The notes under the pieces were generated by a model. That model was given only the letters and a program-made list of their open reading frames with translations. It was not told the origin of the DNA and did not search any database. Shown here piece after piece: positions 18,137 through 26,364 of a DNA stretch of 64,000 bases; within the stretch, counting starts at the first letter, position 1; the number at the start of each line of letters is the position of its first letter. The DNA comes from Dokdonella sp. (GTDB lineage: Bacteria > Pseudomonadota > Gammaproteobacteria > Xanthomonadales > Rhodanobacteraceae): NCBI GenBank assembly GCA_019634795.1, contig JAHCAR010000013.1, positions 46,244 to 110,243 on the forward strand, given 5' to 3'. A program made the translations under genes and the position numbers.

Positions 18137-18904
18137 TCAGGCGGCCGCTGGCCAGGGCGTCAGGATCTCGTGGCCATCGTCGGTGACGGCAATGGTGTGT
18201 TCCCACTGCGCGGACAGCGAATGGTCGCGCGTAACCACGGTCCAGCCGTCCGGCAGCAGGCGCGTATGCGGCTTGCCGGCATTGATCATCGGTTCGATCG
18301 TGAAGGTCATGCCCTTCTGCAATTTGAGGCCGGTACCGGCGGTGCCGTAGTGCAGGACCTGGGGATCTTCGTGATAGACGCGGCCGATGCCGTGTCCGCA
18401 GTATTCGCGAACGACCGAGAAATTGCGCGCTTCGGCGTATTTCTGGATGGTCTCGCCGATGTCGCCCAGGGTGACCCCCGGTCGCACGATCGAGATCGCC
18501 GCGAGCATCGCGTCGCGCGTGGTCTCGACCAGGCGCTTGGCCAGCACCGAAGGCTCGCCGACGTAATACATGCGGCTGGTGTCGCCATGCCAGCCATCCT
18601 TGATCACAGTGACGTCGATATTGATGATGTCGCCGTCCTTGAGCACCTTGGAATGGGTCGGGATGCCGTGGCAGATGACGTGGTTGACCGAGGTACAGAC
18701 CGTCTTCGGGAAGCCCTTGTAGCCGACATTGGCCGGAACCGCCTGCTGCACGTTGACGATGTGCTCATAGCAGCGTCGGTCGAGCTCCTCGGTGGTCACG
18801 CCGGGCTTGACATGGGGGGCGATCATTTCGAGCACTTCGGCGGCCAGGCGGCCGGCAACGCGCATCTTTTCGATCTCGTCGGGGGTCTTGATCGTTACGG
18901 ACAT
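18137..18904 (-). CDS. map: Methionine aminopeptidase, type I
   Basis: 255 aa. Removes the initiator Met from nascent proteins. All five metal ligands are visible: Asp pair in 'NIDVTVIKDGWHGDTSRM', His in 'GHGIGRVYHEDP', Glu in 'FTIEPMIN', Glu in 'AQWEHTIAV'. The substrate-pocket block 'SVNHVICHGIP' is standard. It is divergent from rpsB across 57 bp to the rpsB promoter; the same map/rpsB arrangement is widespread in gammaproteobacteria. It is probably co-transcribed with glnD. Confidence 0.97.
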   Translation of the reverse strand: MSVTIKTPDEIEKMRVAGRLAAEVLEMIAPHVKPGVTTEELDRRCYEHIVNVQQAVPANVGYKGFPKTVCTSVNHVICHGIPTHSKVLKDGDIINIDVTVIKDGWHGDTSRMYYVGEPSVLAKRLVETTRDAMLAAISIVRPGVTLGDIGETIQKYAEARNFSVVREYCGHGIGRVYHEDPQVLHYGTAGTGLKLQKGMTFTIEPMINAGKPHTRLLPDGWTVVTRDHSLSAQWEHTIAVTDDGHEILTPWPAAA

Positions 18905-18926
18905 GGTTTCTCGTCGTGCTGGGCGC

Positions 18927-18956
18927 TTGTGGCGGGCGCCGGGGACAGGCTACAAT
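18927..18956 (+). promoter_or_regulatory. Candidate sigma-70 promoter of rpsB-tsf
   Basis: TTGTGG (18927-18932) and TACAAT (18951-18956) are separated by 18 bp. Transcription would begin near 18963, giving an rpsB leader of about 250 nt. Confidence 0.45.
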
Positions 18957-18962
18957 TCTATG

Positions 18963-19213
18963 GCTAAGCCGACCCACTTGCTTAAGTGGTTGCCGGCAAA
19001 CGAAATAAGGCCTCGCAGCGTCACCGCAAGGCCTTCACTGGCGGACAAGGGTAGTCACTTGCCTGCGTTACGCCAAATCCGCACACGTATCGTCACCGTT
19101 TTCGGGGTGCCTCCCAGGAGGTCGCAGACGGCGGATACGTGGAGGTCTCAACCCCGGGCATCACCGCGCATCACGCCAATGGCCGTGCGGCTGCCCACGA
19201 TTGGAGTTACACC
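18963..19213 (+). promoter_or_regulatory. Long structured 5' leader of rpsB
   Basis: About 250 nt with paired segments: cacgtatc (19084-19091) pairs with gatacgtg (19134-19141), enclosing a cctcc/ggagg-like core near 19110. Ribosomal protein S2 is known to repress its own rpsB-tsf mRNA in gammaproteobacteria through a leader structure; this region is a plausible equivalent, judged by position and foldability only. Confidence 0.4.
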
Positions 19214-20128
19214 ATGCCTCAGGTCACCATGCGCCAGATGCTCGAAGCGGGCGTCCATTTCGGCCATCAGACACGTTACTGGAATCCCCGCATGGCGCCG
19301 TACATCTTCGGCGCACGCGGTCGCATCCACATCATCAATCTCGAAAAGACCCTGCCGTTGTTCAACGACGCGATGAATTTCGTGTCCGGACTGGCGCAGA
19401 AGCGCGGCACCCTGCTGTTCGTCGGCACCAAGCGTTCGGCCCGCGAAGCGGTCAAGGAAGACGCCACGCGTTGCGGCCAGCCCTACGTCGCCGCACGCTG
19501 GCTCGGCGGCATGCTGACCAACTTCCGCACGGTCAAGCAGTCGATCGCCCGGCTCAAGGAAATCGAGGCCATGGCGACCGACGGCCGCTTCGAGAAGCTG
19601 GTCAAGCACGAAGTGCTGCAGCTCAGCCGCGAACGCGAGAAGCTCGAGCGCTCGCTCGGCGGCATCAAGGACATGGGCCGCCTGCCCGACGCACTGTTCG
19701 TGGTCGACATCGGTCACGAGAACATCGCCATCCAGGAAGCCAAGAAGCTCGGCATCCCGGTCGTCGCCGTGGTCGATACCAACTACGACCCGAGCCTGGT
19801 CGACTATGCGATTCCGGGCAATGACGACGCCATCCGCGCGGTGCAGCTGTACACCAGCGCCGTGGCCGATGCCGTGCTCGAGGGCAAGGCCGCGGCGCCG
19901 CACGTTGCCGTCGGCGCCGACGAATTCGTCGAAATGGATGCCGAGGGCAACCCGGTCGCCAAGGACAATGATCGCCGCAAGCAGGCGCCACGTGGCAAGC
20001 CTGCAGCCAAGCGCGGCGCTCCGCCGGCCGGACGTCGCAGTGGCCCGGCCAAGCCGCGCTCCGAGGCCAAGCCGGCCGAGGGCGATGCCAAGCCGGCCAA
20101 GGCTGAGGAAGCCCCGGCTGCCGAGTAA
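19214..20128 (+). CDS. rpsB: 30S ribosomal protein S2
   Basis: 304 aa from ATG 19214 ([19 protein letters not shown]) with a GGAG 9 nt upstream; the open frame to 19139 is leader. Core S2 signatures: '[17 protein letters not shown]', '[13 protein letters not shown]', '[17 protein letters not shown]', '[19 protein letters not shown]', '[13 protein letters not shown]'. The normal fold ends near residue 235. It then carries about 65 extra residues rich in Lys, Ala, Pro and Arg ('[12 protein letters not shown]', '[14 protein letters not shown]'), a low-complexity basic/acidic tail longer than in E. coli S2 (241 aa). Co-transcription with tsf is expected. Confidence 0.97.
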   Translation: MPQVTMRQMLEAGVHFGHQTRYWNPRMAPYIFGARGRIHIINLEKTLPLFNDAMNFVSGLAQKRGTLLFVGTKRSAREAVKEDATRCGQPYVAARWLGGMLTNFRTVKQSIARLKEIEAMATDGRFEKLVKHEVLQLSREREKLERSLGGIKDMGRLPDALFVVDIGHENIAIQEAKKLGIPVVAVVDTNYDPSLVDYAIPGNDDAIRAVQLYTSAVADAVLEGKAAAPHVAVGADEFVEMDAEGNPVAKDNDRRKQAPRGKPAAKRGAPPAGRRSGPAKPRSEAKPAEGDAKPAKAEEAPAAE

Positions 20129-20175
20129 GTCACACGCCTGCCATCCCGAACAGGGAAGGTAGCGGTCAGGCCGTG

Positions 20176-20200
20176 CTGTCCCGCGCAACCCGCGGGGCAG
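20176..20200 (+). other. Strong hairpin between rpsB and tsf
   Basis: A 10-bp stem (ctgtcccgcg / cgcggggcag, one G-U pair) with a 5-nt loop lies in the 218-bp rpsB-tsf gap. There is no U-tract, so it may be an attenuator or an mRNA-processing/stability structure rather than a full terminator. Confidence 0.4.
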
Positions 20201-20346
20201 ACCGGCGCAAGGTGCCCGCTTTCGGCATCGATCCGGCCAGCAATGCGGGCGCAATTCGCCACCCCGCGCCGGCCAGGTCCGGACCGCAGGCGTCCCGTTT
20301 CCCATTCGCGCGACTTTGCGTTGCGCCAAGCTGTGAGGTTTTACCG

Positions 20347-21219
20347 ATGGAAATCACTGCCCAGATGGTCAAGGAACTGCGCGAGCGTTCCGGTGCCGGC
20401 ATGATGGAATGCAAGAAGGCCCTGACCCAGAACAACGGCGACATCGACGTCGCCATCGAGTGGCTGCGCAAGCAGGGCCTGGCCAAGGCCGACAAGAAGG
20501 CCGACCGCGTCGCCGCCGAAGGCCGCATCGTGCTGGCCCAGGTCGGCCACAAGGCCGCCCTCGTCGAAATCAACAGCGAGACCGATTTCGTCGCCAAGGA
20601 CGAGAACTTCATCGCCTTCGCCGACCAGGTCGCCACGGCCGCCCTCGACGTGAACGACGTCGATGCGCTCAAGGCCGCCCCGTTCCCGGGCGGCGGCACG
20701 GTCGAGGAAGCGCGCGCGGCGGTCATCGCCAAGGTCGGCGAGAACGTGCAGATCCGCCGCATGGTGCATATCGACAGCAAGAACGAAGTGGCCGGCTACC
20801 TGCACGGTGGTCGCATCGGCGTGCTGGTCGAGGTCAAGGGCGGCTCGCCGGACCTGGCCCGCGGTCTGGCCATGCACATCGCCGCGATGAACCCGCCGCA
20901 CATTTCCGAAAAGGACGTGCCGGCCGAGTTCATCGCCAAGGAAAAGGAAATCGAGCTGGCCAAGATGTCCGAGAAGGACAAGTCCAAGCCACCGGAAATC
21001 CTCGAGAAGATCATCAGCGGCAAGATCAACAAGATCATCAACGACGTCACCCTGACCGGCCAGCCCTACGTGCTCGATACCAACGAGACGGTCGGCGCGG
21101 TACTCAAGAAGGAAGGCGCCGAAGTGCTCTCGTTCCATCGCCTCGTGGTCGGCGAGGGCATCGAGAAGGTGGTCGAGGACTACGCCGCCGAAGTGATGAA
21201 GCAGGCCGGTCTGGCCTGA
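20347..21219 (+). CDS. tsf: Elongation factor Ts
   Basis: 290 aa from ATG 20347, GAGG 9 nt upstream. Exchange factor regenerating EF-Tu-GTP. N-terminal UBA-like domain '[20 protein letters not shown]' followed by the Tu-contact motif '[14 protein letters not shown]' with the conserved TDFV. The two core subdomains and the coiled coil are of normal length (E. coli 283 aa). It lies downstream of rpsB with its own terminator. Confidence 0.97.
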   Translation: MEITAQMVKELRERSGAGMMECKKALTQNNGDIDVAIEWLRKQGLAKADKKADRVAAEGRIVLAQVGHKAALVEINSETDFVAKDENFIAFADQVATAALDVNDVDALKAAPFPGGGTVEEARAAVIAKVGENVQIRRMVHIDSKNEVAGYLHGGRIGVLVEVKGGSPDLARGLAMHIAAMNPPHISEKDVPAEFIAKEKEIELAKMSEKDKSKPPEILEKIISGKINKIINDVTLTGQPYVLDTNETVGAVLKKEGAEVLSFHRLVVGEGIEKVVEDYAAEVMKQAGLA

Positions 21220-21242
21220 TCCGCTACATCATGCAAGTCCCC

Positions 21243-21275
21243 GGAAAGCCGCAGTCATCTGCGGCTTTCCTGTTT
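21243..21275 (+). terminator. Rho-independent terminator of rpsB-tsf
   Basis: A perfect 12-bp stem (ggaaagccgcag / ctgcggctttcc) with loop tcat, followed by tgttt, starts 24 bases after the tsf stop. Confidence 0.88.
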
Positions 21276-21344
21276 CCGGGCCGCGCAAACTCCAGCCGGC
21301 GGAGGCGATGCTAGTATCGACCCGGCACCCTTGGGGAGTTACTT

Positions 21345-22907
21345 ATGCGTGAATTCTTGCTGGCTTCCTGCCTGTTGCTTTCGTGTTCGTGGCTGGAGAC
21401 CTCCCAGGCCCAGGATACCGCGGCCCCGTCGGGCGACCAGACCGCCGCACTCGATGCCTATATCGAAAAGGCCATGGCCGACTGGAAGCTTCCCGGCCTT
21501 TCGATCGCCATCGTCAAGGACGGCCAGGCAGTCTATGTGAAGGGCTTCGGCGTGCGCGAACTGGGTCGCCCGGAGCGCGTCGACGCGCATACCCGGTTCG
21601 GCATGATGTCGACGACCAAGGCGATGACCGCCCTGGCCGTGGCCATGCTGGTCGACGAGGGCAAGCTGGCCTGGGATGAGCCGGTACAGAAGGTGCTGCC
21701 GTGGTTCGAGATGCCCGACCCGGCCTTCAGCCGGACGATCACGGTGCGTGACACCCTGCGTCACAATGCCGGTCTGGGGCCCGAGGCCGATCTGCTCTGG
21801 CTGCGCGGCGACCTCGATTCGCGACAGATCCTCGAGCGCGTTCGCGAGCTGACACCTGCCTACCCGCCGTATTCGAGTTTCAGCTACGCCAACGTCATGT
21901 ACCAGCTGGCCGGCGAACTCGTTGCCAAGGCCTCCGGAATGCCCTGGGACCGATTCGTCGAGACCCGGATCATGGCTCCGCTCGGCATGAACGAGTCGAG
22001 CGCAACCTACGCCAGCATGAAGGCCCGGGGCAGCGACAACGTCTCGGCGCCCTATTTCGAGATCGAAGGCAAGCTCGTGCGCGTCAGGGACGGCTCGGTC
22101 GACGGTGTTCCGGCCGCCGGCGCGGCCTGGTCGAGTGCGCACGACATGGCGCTCTGGCTCGGGTTCCTGCTCGACGATGGCCAGGTCGGCGGCAAGCGCC
22201 TGGTCAGCGAGAAGAATTTCCACGAACTGTTCCGGCCGCAGGCGCTGGTTCCCGAGGAGCAGTTCTATCCGACCGCGAAACTGACCCGGCCGCACTGGAT
22301 CAGCTACGGACTTGGCTGGTTCGAGCAGGACTATCGTGGGCACTTCGTGGCCATGCACACCGGCAGTATCGACGGTCGCACCTCGATCATCGGCCTGATG
22401 CCCGACGCGAAGCTCGGCGTCTATGTGTTCGGCAACGCCGATCATGTCGAATTGCGCCACGCCCTGTTGTGGAAGGTCATGGACCTTTACACCGGCGCGC
22501 CAGCCCGCGACTGGAGCGCCGAACTGCTCGAACTCTACGCCGAGGGCAAGGCCGAACAGAAGAAGCTCGAAACCGAGGCTGATGCCAAACGCGTCAGCGG
22601 AACCCGTCCCTCCCACGCCCTGGCCGACTATGCCGGCAGCTACGCTCATCCAGCCTTCGGCGACGTCGAGGTGGCCGTAACGGACGGCGTCCTGTCCATG
22701 CACTTCGGTCCGCTGCCGGAAAATGCCGGTCCGCTGTCGCACTGGCAGTACGACGCGTTCCGCTGGCACAGCGGTGACGGCCGCGGCGGCGATACCGCTG
22801 TCCAGTTCGGCCAGGCGGGTGACGGCAGCATCGCCTCGGTGACCCTGGGCGGCGGCGATGGCCGCGTGCGATTCGAACGCAAGGCGCAGCTGGCGAAAAC
22901 GCAATGA
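21345..22907 (+). CDS. Serine beta-lactamase-fold hydrolase (class C/esterase type)
   Basis: 520 aa, exported: hydrophobic N-terminus with either a lipobox-like LLSC (Cys14) or signal cleavage near AQA. Catalytic motifs of the beta-lactamase/penicillin-binding fold: Ser89-x-x-Lys92 in 'MMSTTKAMT', Tyr181-Ala-Asn183 in 'SYANVMYQ', and His338-Thr-Gly in the KTG position. The domain ends near 385; a C-terminal beta domain (about 410-515) resembles DUF3471 in similar proteins. Likely an esterase, peptidase or carboxypeptidase rather than an antibiotic beta-lactamase, but the substrate is unknown. GGGGAG lies 7 nt before the ATG. Single gene between the tsf terminator and pyrH. Confidence 0.88.
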   Translation: MREFLLASCLLLSCSWLETSQAQDTAAPSGDQTAALDAYIEKAMADWKLPGLSIAIVKDGQAVYVKGFGVRELGRPERVDAHTRFGMMSTTKAMTALAVAMLVDEGKLAWDEPVQKVLPWFEMPDPAFSRTITVRDTLRHNAGLGPEADLLWLRGDLDSRQILERVRELTPAYPPYSSFSYANVMYQLAGELVAKASGMPWDRFVETRIMAPLGMNESSATYASMKARGSDNVSAPYFEIEGKLVRVRDGSVDGVPAAGAAWSSAHDMALWLGFLLDDGQVGGKRLVSEKNFHELFRPQALVPEEQFYPTAKLTRPHWISYGLGWFEQDYRGHFVAMHTGSIDGRTSIIGLMPDAKLGVYVFGNADHVELRHALLWKVMDLYTGAPARDWSAELLELYAEGKAEQKKLETEADAKRVSGTRPSHALADYAGSYAHPAFGDVEVAVTDGVLSMHFGPLPENAGPLSHWQYDAFRWHSGDGRGGDTAVQFGQAGDGSIASVTLGGGDGRVRFERKAQLAKTQ

Positions 22908-23042
22908 CGGCGCTGCGGCCGGCGCCGGGCGAATTCCGTCCCTGGCGGTCCGGCGCACACCGGACCGGCCCGGACGGCCACGATCGGCGCGCCGCACGGA
23001 CGGCGCAGTGTCGCAATGCGTGGCGCCAGCTCCGCAGTTCCT

Positions 23043-23048
23043 TACAAT
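23043..23048 (+). promoter_or_regulatory. Candidate -10 element of pyrH
   Basis: TACAAT stands 32 bp before the pyrH ATG, in the extended form ccTTACAATag. No good -35 is present at 16-18 bp. Confidence 0.35.
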
Positions 23049-23080
23049 AGGTTCGTTTTGCCACCCTGCCGGAGCGCCGC

Positions 23081-23803
23081 ATGCCTGCGATCATCTACAA
23101 ACGCATCCTCCTGAAGCTCTCCGGCGAAGCCCTCATGGGCGAATCGGACTACGGCATCGACCCCAAGGTCATCGGCCGCCTGGCCCGCGAGATCATCGAC
23201 GTGCGCAATGCCGGCGTCCAGGTCGGCGTGGTCATCGGCGGCGGCAACATTTTCCGCGGCGCCGGCCTGGCCGCCTCGGGCATGGACCGGGTCACCGGCG
23301 ACCACATGGGCATGCTGGCCACGGTCATGAACGCGCTGGCCATGCAGGATGCGATCGAACGCGCCGGCGGCACCGCGCGCACCATGAGCGCGATCAAGAT
23401 CAACGAGGTCTGCGAGGATTTCATCCGTCGCCGCGCGATCCGCCACCTCGAGAAGGACCGCGTGGTCCTGTTCGCCGCGGGCACCGGCAACCCGTTCTTC
23501 ACGACCGATTCGGCCGCGGCCCTGCGCGCCATCGAAATCGGCGCCGACCTGCTGCTCAAGGCAACCAAGGTCGATGGCGTGTATTCGGCCGATCCGTCGC
23601 GGGACCCGAACGCGACGCGCTACGAAACGCTGAGCTACGATGACGTGATCCAGCGCAACCTGCAGGTCATGGACACCAGCGCGATCGCGCTCTGTCGCGA
23701 CCACCGCATCCCGCTGCGCATCTACAACATGTCGCGCGAGGGCGACCTGATGCGGATCATGCAGGGCGAGCAGATCGGCACCCTGGTCGGCGGCCCGGCC
23801 TGA
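23081..23803 (+). CDS. pyrH: Uridylate kinase (UMP kinase)
   Basis: 240 aa. Phosphorylates UMP to UDP; a hexameric amino-acid-kinase-fold enzyme. Motifs: '[13 protein letters not shown]', '[11 protein letters not shown]' (phosphate loop), '[18 protein letters not shown]', '[16 protein letters not shown]', '[13 protein letters not shown]'. The length equals E. coli PyrH (241 aa). GGAG 8 nt upstream. It heads the conserved pyrH-frr-uppS-cdsA-dxr run; a small hairpin (ccggctc / gagccgg, 23814-23835) follows without a U-tract. Confidence 0.97.
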   Translation: MPAIIYKRILLKLSGEALMGESDYGIDPKVIGRLAREIIDVRNAGVQVGVVIGGGNIFRGAGLAASGMDRVTGDHMGMLATVMNALAMQDAIERAGGTARTMSAIKINEVCEDFIRRRAIRHLEKDRVVLFAAGTGNPFFTTDSAAALRAIEIGADLLLKATKVDGVYSADPSRDPNATRYETLSYDDVIQRNLQVMDTSAIALCRDHRIPLRIYNMSREGDLMRIMQGEQIGTLVGGPA

Positions 23804-23982
23804 GCCCGACCTGCCGGCTCCGCTCGCCGAGCCGGGCCAGCGCGGAATCTTGCCGGCCTTCGAAGCCCTCGAGCGGCCGCCCCCGCCTCATTCCCGTCCA
23901 CCTCTGCACGCGCGCGGCGATACGCGATCAAACCTCGGCCATACAGGCTCGACTGCTGTTCTGGGCAGGTCCACGCCACTGC

Positions 23983-23988
23983 TATACT
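23983..23988 (+). promoter_or_regulatory. Candidate -10 element of frr
   Basis: TATACT, 37 bp before the frr ATG in the 222-bp pyrH-frr gap. The -35 candidate (ttctgg, 18 bp upstream) is poor. Confidence 0.3.
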
Positions 23989-24025
23989 TCGCGGCCGACA
24001 GCAATGCACAACGGGTGACCGCACC

Positions 24026-24583
24026 ATGCTCGAAGCCATCAAGAAAGATGCACAGACGCGTATGACCAAGAGCGTCGAATCCCTGCGCCAGGATCTCACC
24101 CACCTGCGCACCGGCCGCGCCAGCGTGGCCCTGGTCGACCAGCTGCTGGTTCCCTACTACGGATCCGACGTACCCCTGCCCCAGGTCGCCAGCATCGCCG
24201 TTGCCGATGCGCGTTCGCTGACCATCACGCCGTTCGAGAAGACCATGGTGGCCGTTGTCGAAAAGGCCATCCTCGGCTCCAACCTCGGCCTGACCCCGAC
24301 CACGGTCGGACAGGTCATCCGCATCAACCTGCCGGCGCTGACCGAACAGCGTCGCAAGGAATTGTCCAAGCAGGTCTCCGGTGAAGGCGAAAACGCCAAG
24401 GTGGCGATCCGCAACATCCGCCGCGATGCGATCCATCACGTCAAGGAACTGCTCAAGGACAAGCAGATCAGCGAGGACGAGGAGCGCCGCGGCGAGGACG
24501 ACATCCAGAAGCTGACCGATCGCTTCGTCAAGGAGGTCGACGGCGTGGTCAAGGCCAAGGAAGAGGAATTGATGGCGATTTAG
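24026..24583 (+). CDS. frr: Ribosome recycling factor
   Basis: 185 aa, the standard length. With EF-G it splits post-termination ribosomes. Diagnostic: 'LRTGRASVALVDQLLVPYYG', 'LTITPFEKTMV', 'LPALTEQRRKEL', 'RNIRRDA', and the C-terminal coiled coil 'DDIQKLTDRFVKEVD'. The stop codon TAG is the second to fourth base of the left arm of a long palindromic element (24581-24746), so the element abuts or even sets the 3' end of the gene. Confidence 0.97.
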   Translation: MLEAIKKDAQTRMTKSVESLRQDLTHLRTGRASVALVDQLLVPYYGSDVPLPQVASIAVADARSLTITPFEKTMVAVVEKAILGSNLGLTPTTVGQVIRINLPALTEQRRKELSKQVSGEGENAKVAIRNIRRDAIHHVKELLKDKQISEDEERRGEDDIQKLTDRFVKEVDGVVKAKEEELMAI

Positions 24584-24746
24584 GAGTTTGTCGGACTTGA
24601 ATCGAACGGGCTGCAAATCCGTCTGCACAGTCTATATTTCCGCCGCTTCTTGGCCCATGGAACCACTATGGGCCTGCGAATCGTCGGAAATCTGCCCACA
24701 CGCAGCAGAATTTTCGCCTCGACCTCTCAAGTCCGACAGACTCCTA
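24581..24746. mobile_element. 166-bp MITE-like imperfect palindrome between frr and uppS
   Basis: Left arm TAGGAGTTTGTCGGACTTGA (24581-24600) is the inverse complement of TCAAGTCCGACAGACTCCTA (24727-24746) with one mismatch. Inner blocks also pair: atttccgccgcttc (about 24635) with the gaatcgtcggaaat stretch, and ggcccat with atgggcc at the centre (near 24653-24675). The whole unit could fold into one long hairpin. TA at both ends fits a TA-target non-autonomous element of IS630/Tc1 or similar type, but no transposase is present and I do not recognise the family. Confidence 0.65.
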
Positions 24747-24772
24747 GGCCGTCGACTCGCTTGCGTCCCGAC

Positions 24773-25540
24773 ATGAATCCGACTCCAGAGAGCGCCAATC
24801 CGCCGCGCGCTCCGCGCCATGTCGCCATCGTCATGGACGGCAACGGGCGCTGGGCGCAGCAGCGCCGGCGGCCGCGCAGCTTCGGCCACCGCGAAGGCCA
24901 GAAGGCCTTGCGCGCGACCGTCGAATACTGCCTGCGGCACGGCATCGAGGCGCTGACCCTGTTCGCCTTCTCGAGCGAGAACTGGAAGCGGCCCGAGGAT
25001 GAAGTCGGTGCGCTGATGCAGCTTTTCCTCAAGGCGCTAGACCGCGAGGTGGACGAACTGCACGGTCACGGCGTGCGCATCGAATTCATCGGTGATCTGG
25101 GCGCGTTTTCCCCGGAACTGCGCGAACGCATGCACAAGGCCATGGACAAGACCCGGGCAAATCGCGCGCTGTTCGCCAATGTCGCGGTCAACTACGGTGG
25201 CCGCTGGGACATCGCCCAGGCGGCGAACCGGGCCGCTGCGGCGATGCTGCGCGGCGAATTGCCGGCGGATGGCATCACCGAGGACAGCCTCGCCCCGTTC
25301 TTCGCCCTGGCCGGCCAGCCGCCGGTCGACCTGTTCATCCGCACCGGCGGCGAATTGCGCATCAGCAACTTCCTGCTCTGGCAGCTGGCCTATGCGGAAC
25401 TGGTTTTCATCGATACGCTGTGGCCCGATGTCGATGCCGGCGTGCTCGATGACGCGATTGCGGAGTTTGCCCGCCGCGAACGGCGTTTCGGGCGGACTTC
25501 TGCCCAGGTCGCGGCCGTTTCGAACCAGGGACCCGCATGA
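24773..25540 (+). CDS. uppS: Undecaprenyl diphosphate synthase
   Basis: 255 aa from ATG 24773 (MNPTPESANPP); the frame continues upstream to 24650 only through the palindromic element. Adds eight isoprene units to FPP to make the C55 carrier for peptidoglycan and O-antigen. Motifs: 'VAIVMDGNGRWAQQR' (catalytic Asp), 'LFAFSSENWKRPEDEV', and the C-terminal signature 'IRTGGELRISNFLLWQ' with 'AYAEL'. Its stop overlaps the cdsA start by 4 nt. Confidence 0.96.
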   Translation: MNPTPESANPPRAPRHVAIVMDGNGRWAQQRRRPRSFGHREGQKALRATVEYCLRHGIEALTLFAFSSENWKRPEDEVGALMQLFLKALDREVDELHGHGVRIEFIGDLGAFSPELRERMHKAMDKTRANRALFANVAVNYGGRWDIAQAANRAAAAMLRGELPADGITEDSLAPFFALAGQPPVDLFIRTGGELRISNFLLWQLAYAELVFIDTLWPDVDAGVLDDAIAEFARRERRFGRTSAQVAAVSNQGPA

Positions 25541-26364
25541 AACAACGCATCTTGACCGGTCTGATCCTCGCAGTCATCGCGGTCTCATTCATCCTGCTTG
25601 CGTCCGGTCCGCTGTTTGCCGGGCTGCTCGCCGTGGTCTGGCTGCTGGCGTACTGGGAGTGGACCCGCCTGATCGGCATGCCGCTGCTGGTGACGCGCCT
25701 GCTCGCAGTGGCGGCCAATGCGCTGCTCATCGCCGGCCTCTGGAGCGTGCGCGGCGAATCGACCTGGTGGGTCGCGATCACCGCCGGCCTGCTCTGGTGG
25801 CTGCTGAGCCTGCTCTGGATGCGCCATTTCTCGTTCGCGGCCTCGCCGACCCGCGGCAACCGCCTGCTCAAGCTGGCCGCCGGCACCCTGGCCCTGGTGC
25901 CGGCCTGGGCCGCCCTGGTCGAGATCCACGAGCATCCGCAGCTCGGCCCGCTGTGGACCCTGTTCGCCCTGCTCCTGGTCTGGGTCGCCGACAGCTTCGC
26001 CTACTTTGCCGGCAGCCGCTTCGGCCGCAACAAGCTGGCCCCGCGGATCAGCCCCGGCAAGACGCTCGAGGGAGTCTGGGGTGCCCTGGCCGGCAGCGGG
26101 CTGGTCGCCGCGATTGGCGGCTGGTGGCTCGGTGAACGTGAATGGGCGCTGGCCCTGCTGATCGCGCTCGGCCTGCTCTGCGTGGTCTATTCGGTCATCG
26201 GCGACCTGTTCGAGAGCCTCATGAAGCGCCAGGCCAACGTCAAGGATTCCGGCGCGCTGTTTCCCGGCCACGGTGGCCTGCTCGACCGTCTCGACGGTGT
26301 CTTCGCGGCGATGCCGGTGTTTGCCGCCGGCAAGACCGTGATCGACCTGTTTTTCCCGTCATGA
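25537..26364 (+). CDS. cdsA: Phosphatidate cytidylyltransferase (CDP-diglyceride synthase)
   Basis: 275 aa, multi-pass inner-membrane protein with about eight hydrophobic segments. Makes CDP-diacylglycerol from phosphatidate and CTP for all phospholipids. The family signature is intact near the C-terminus: 'SLMKRQANVKDSGALFPGHG' followed by GLLDRLD. Overlapping ATGA junctions on both sides couple it to uppS and dxr. Confidence 0.95.
   Translation: MKQRILTGLILAVIAVSFILLASGPLFAGLLAVVWLLAYWEWTRLIGMPLLVTRLLAVAANALLIAGLWSVRGESTWWVAITAGLLWWLLSLLWMRHFSFAASPTRGNRLLKLAAGTLALVPAWAALVEIHEHPQLGPLWTLFALLLVWVADSFAYFAGSRFGRNKLAPRISPGKTLEGVWGALAGSGLVAAIGGWWLGEREWALALLIALGLLCVVYSVIGDLFESLMKRQANVKDSGALFPGHGGLLDRLDGVFAAMPVFAAGKTVIDLFFPS

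Noticed and set aside
15147-18350. 1067-aa open frame on the plus strand
   Set aside because: Shadow of glnD, dapD and map; no signature, while glnD has NT, HD and ACT motifs.
24581-24746. tRNA gene between frr and uppS
   Set aside because: The palindrome gives one long hairpin, with no cloverleaf arms, TTC loop or anticodon stem.
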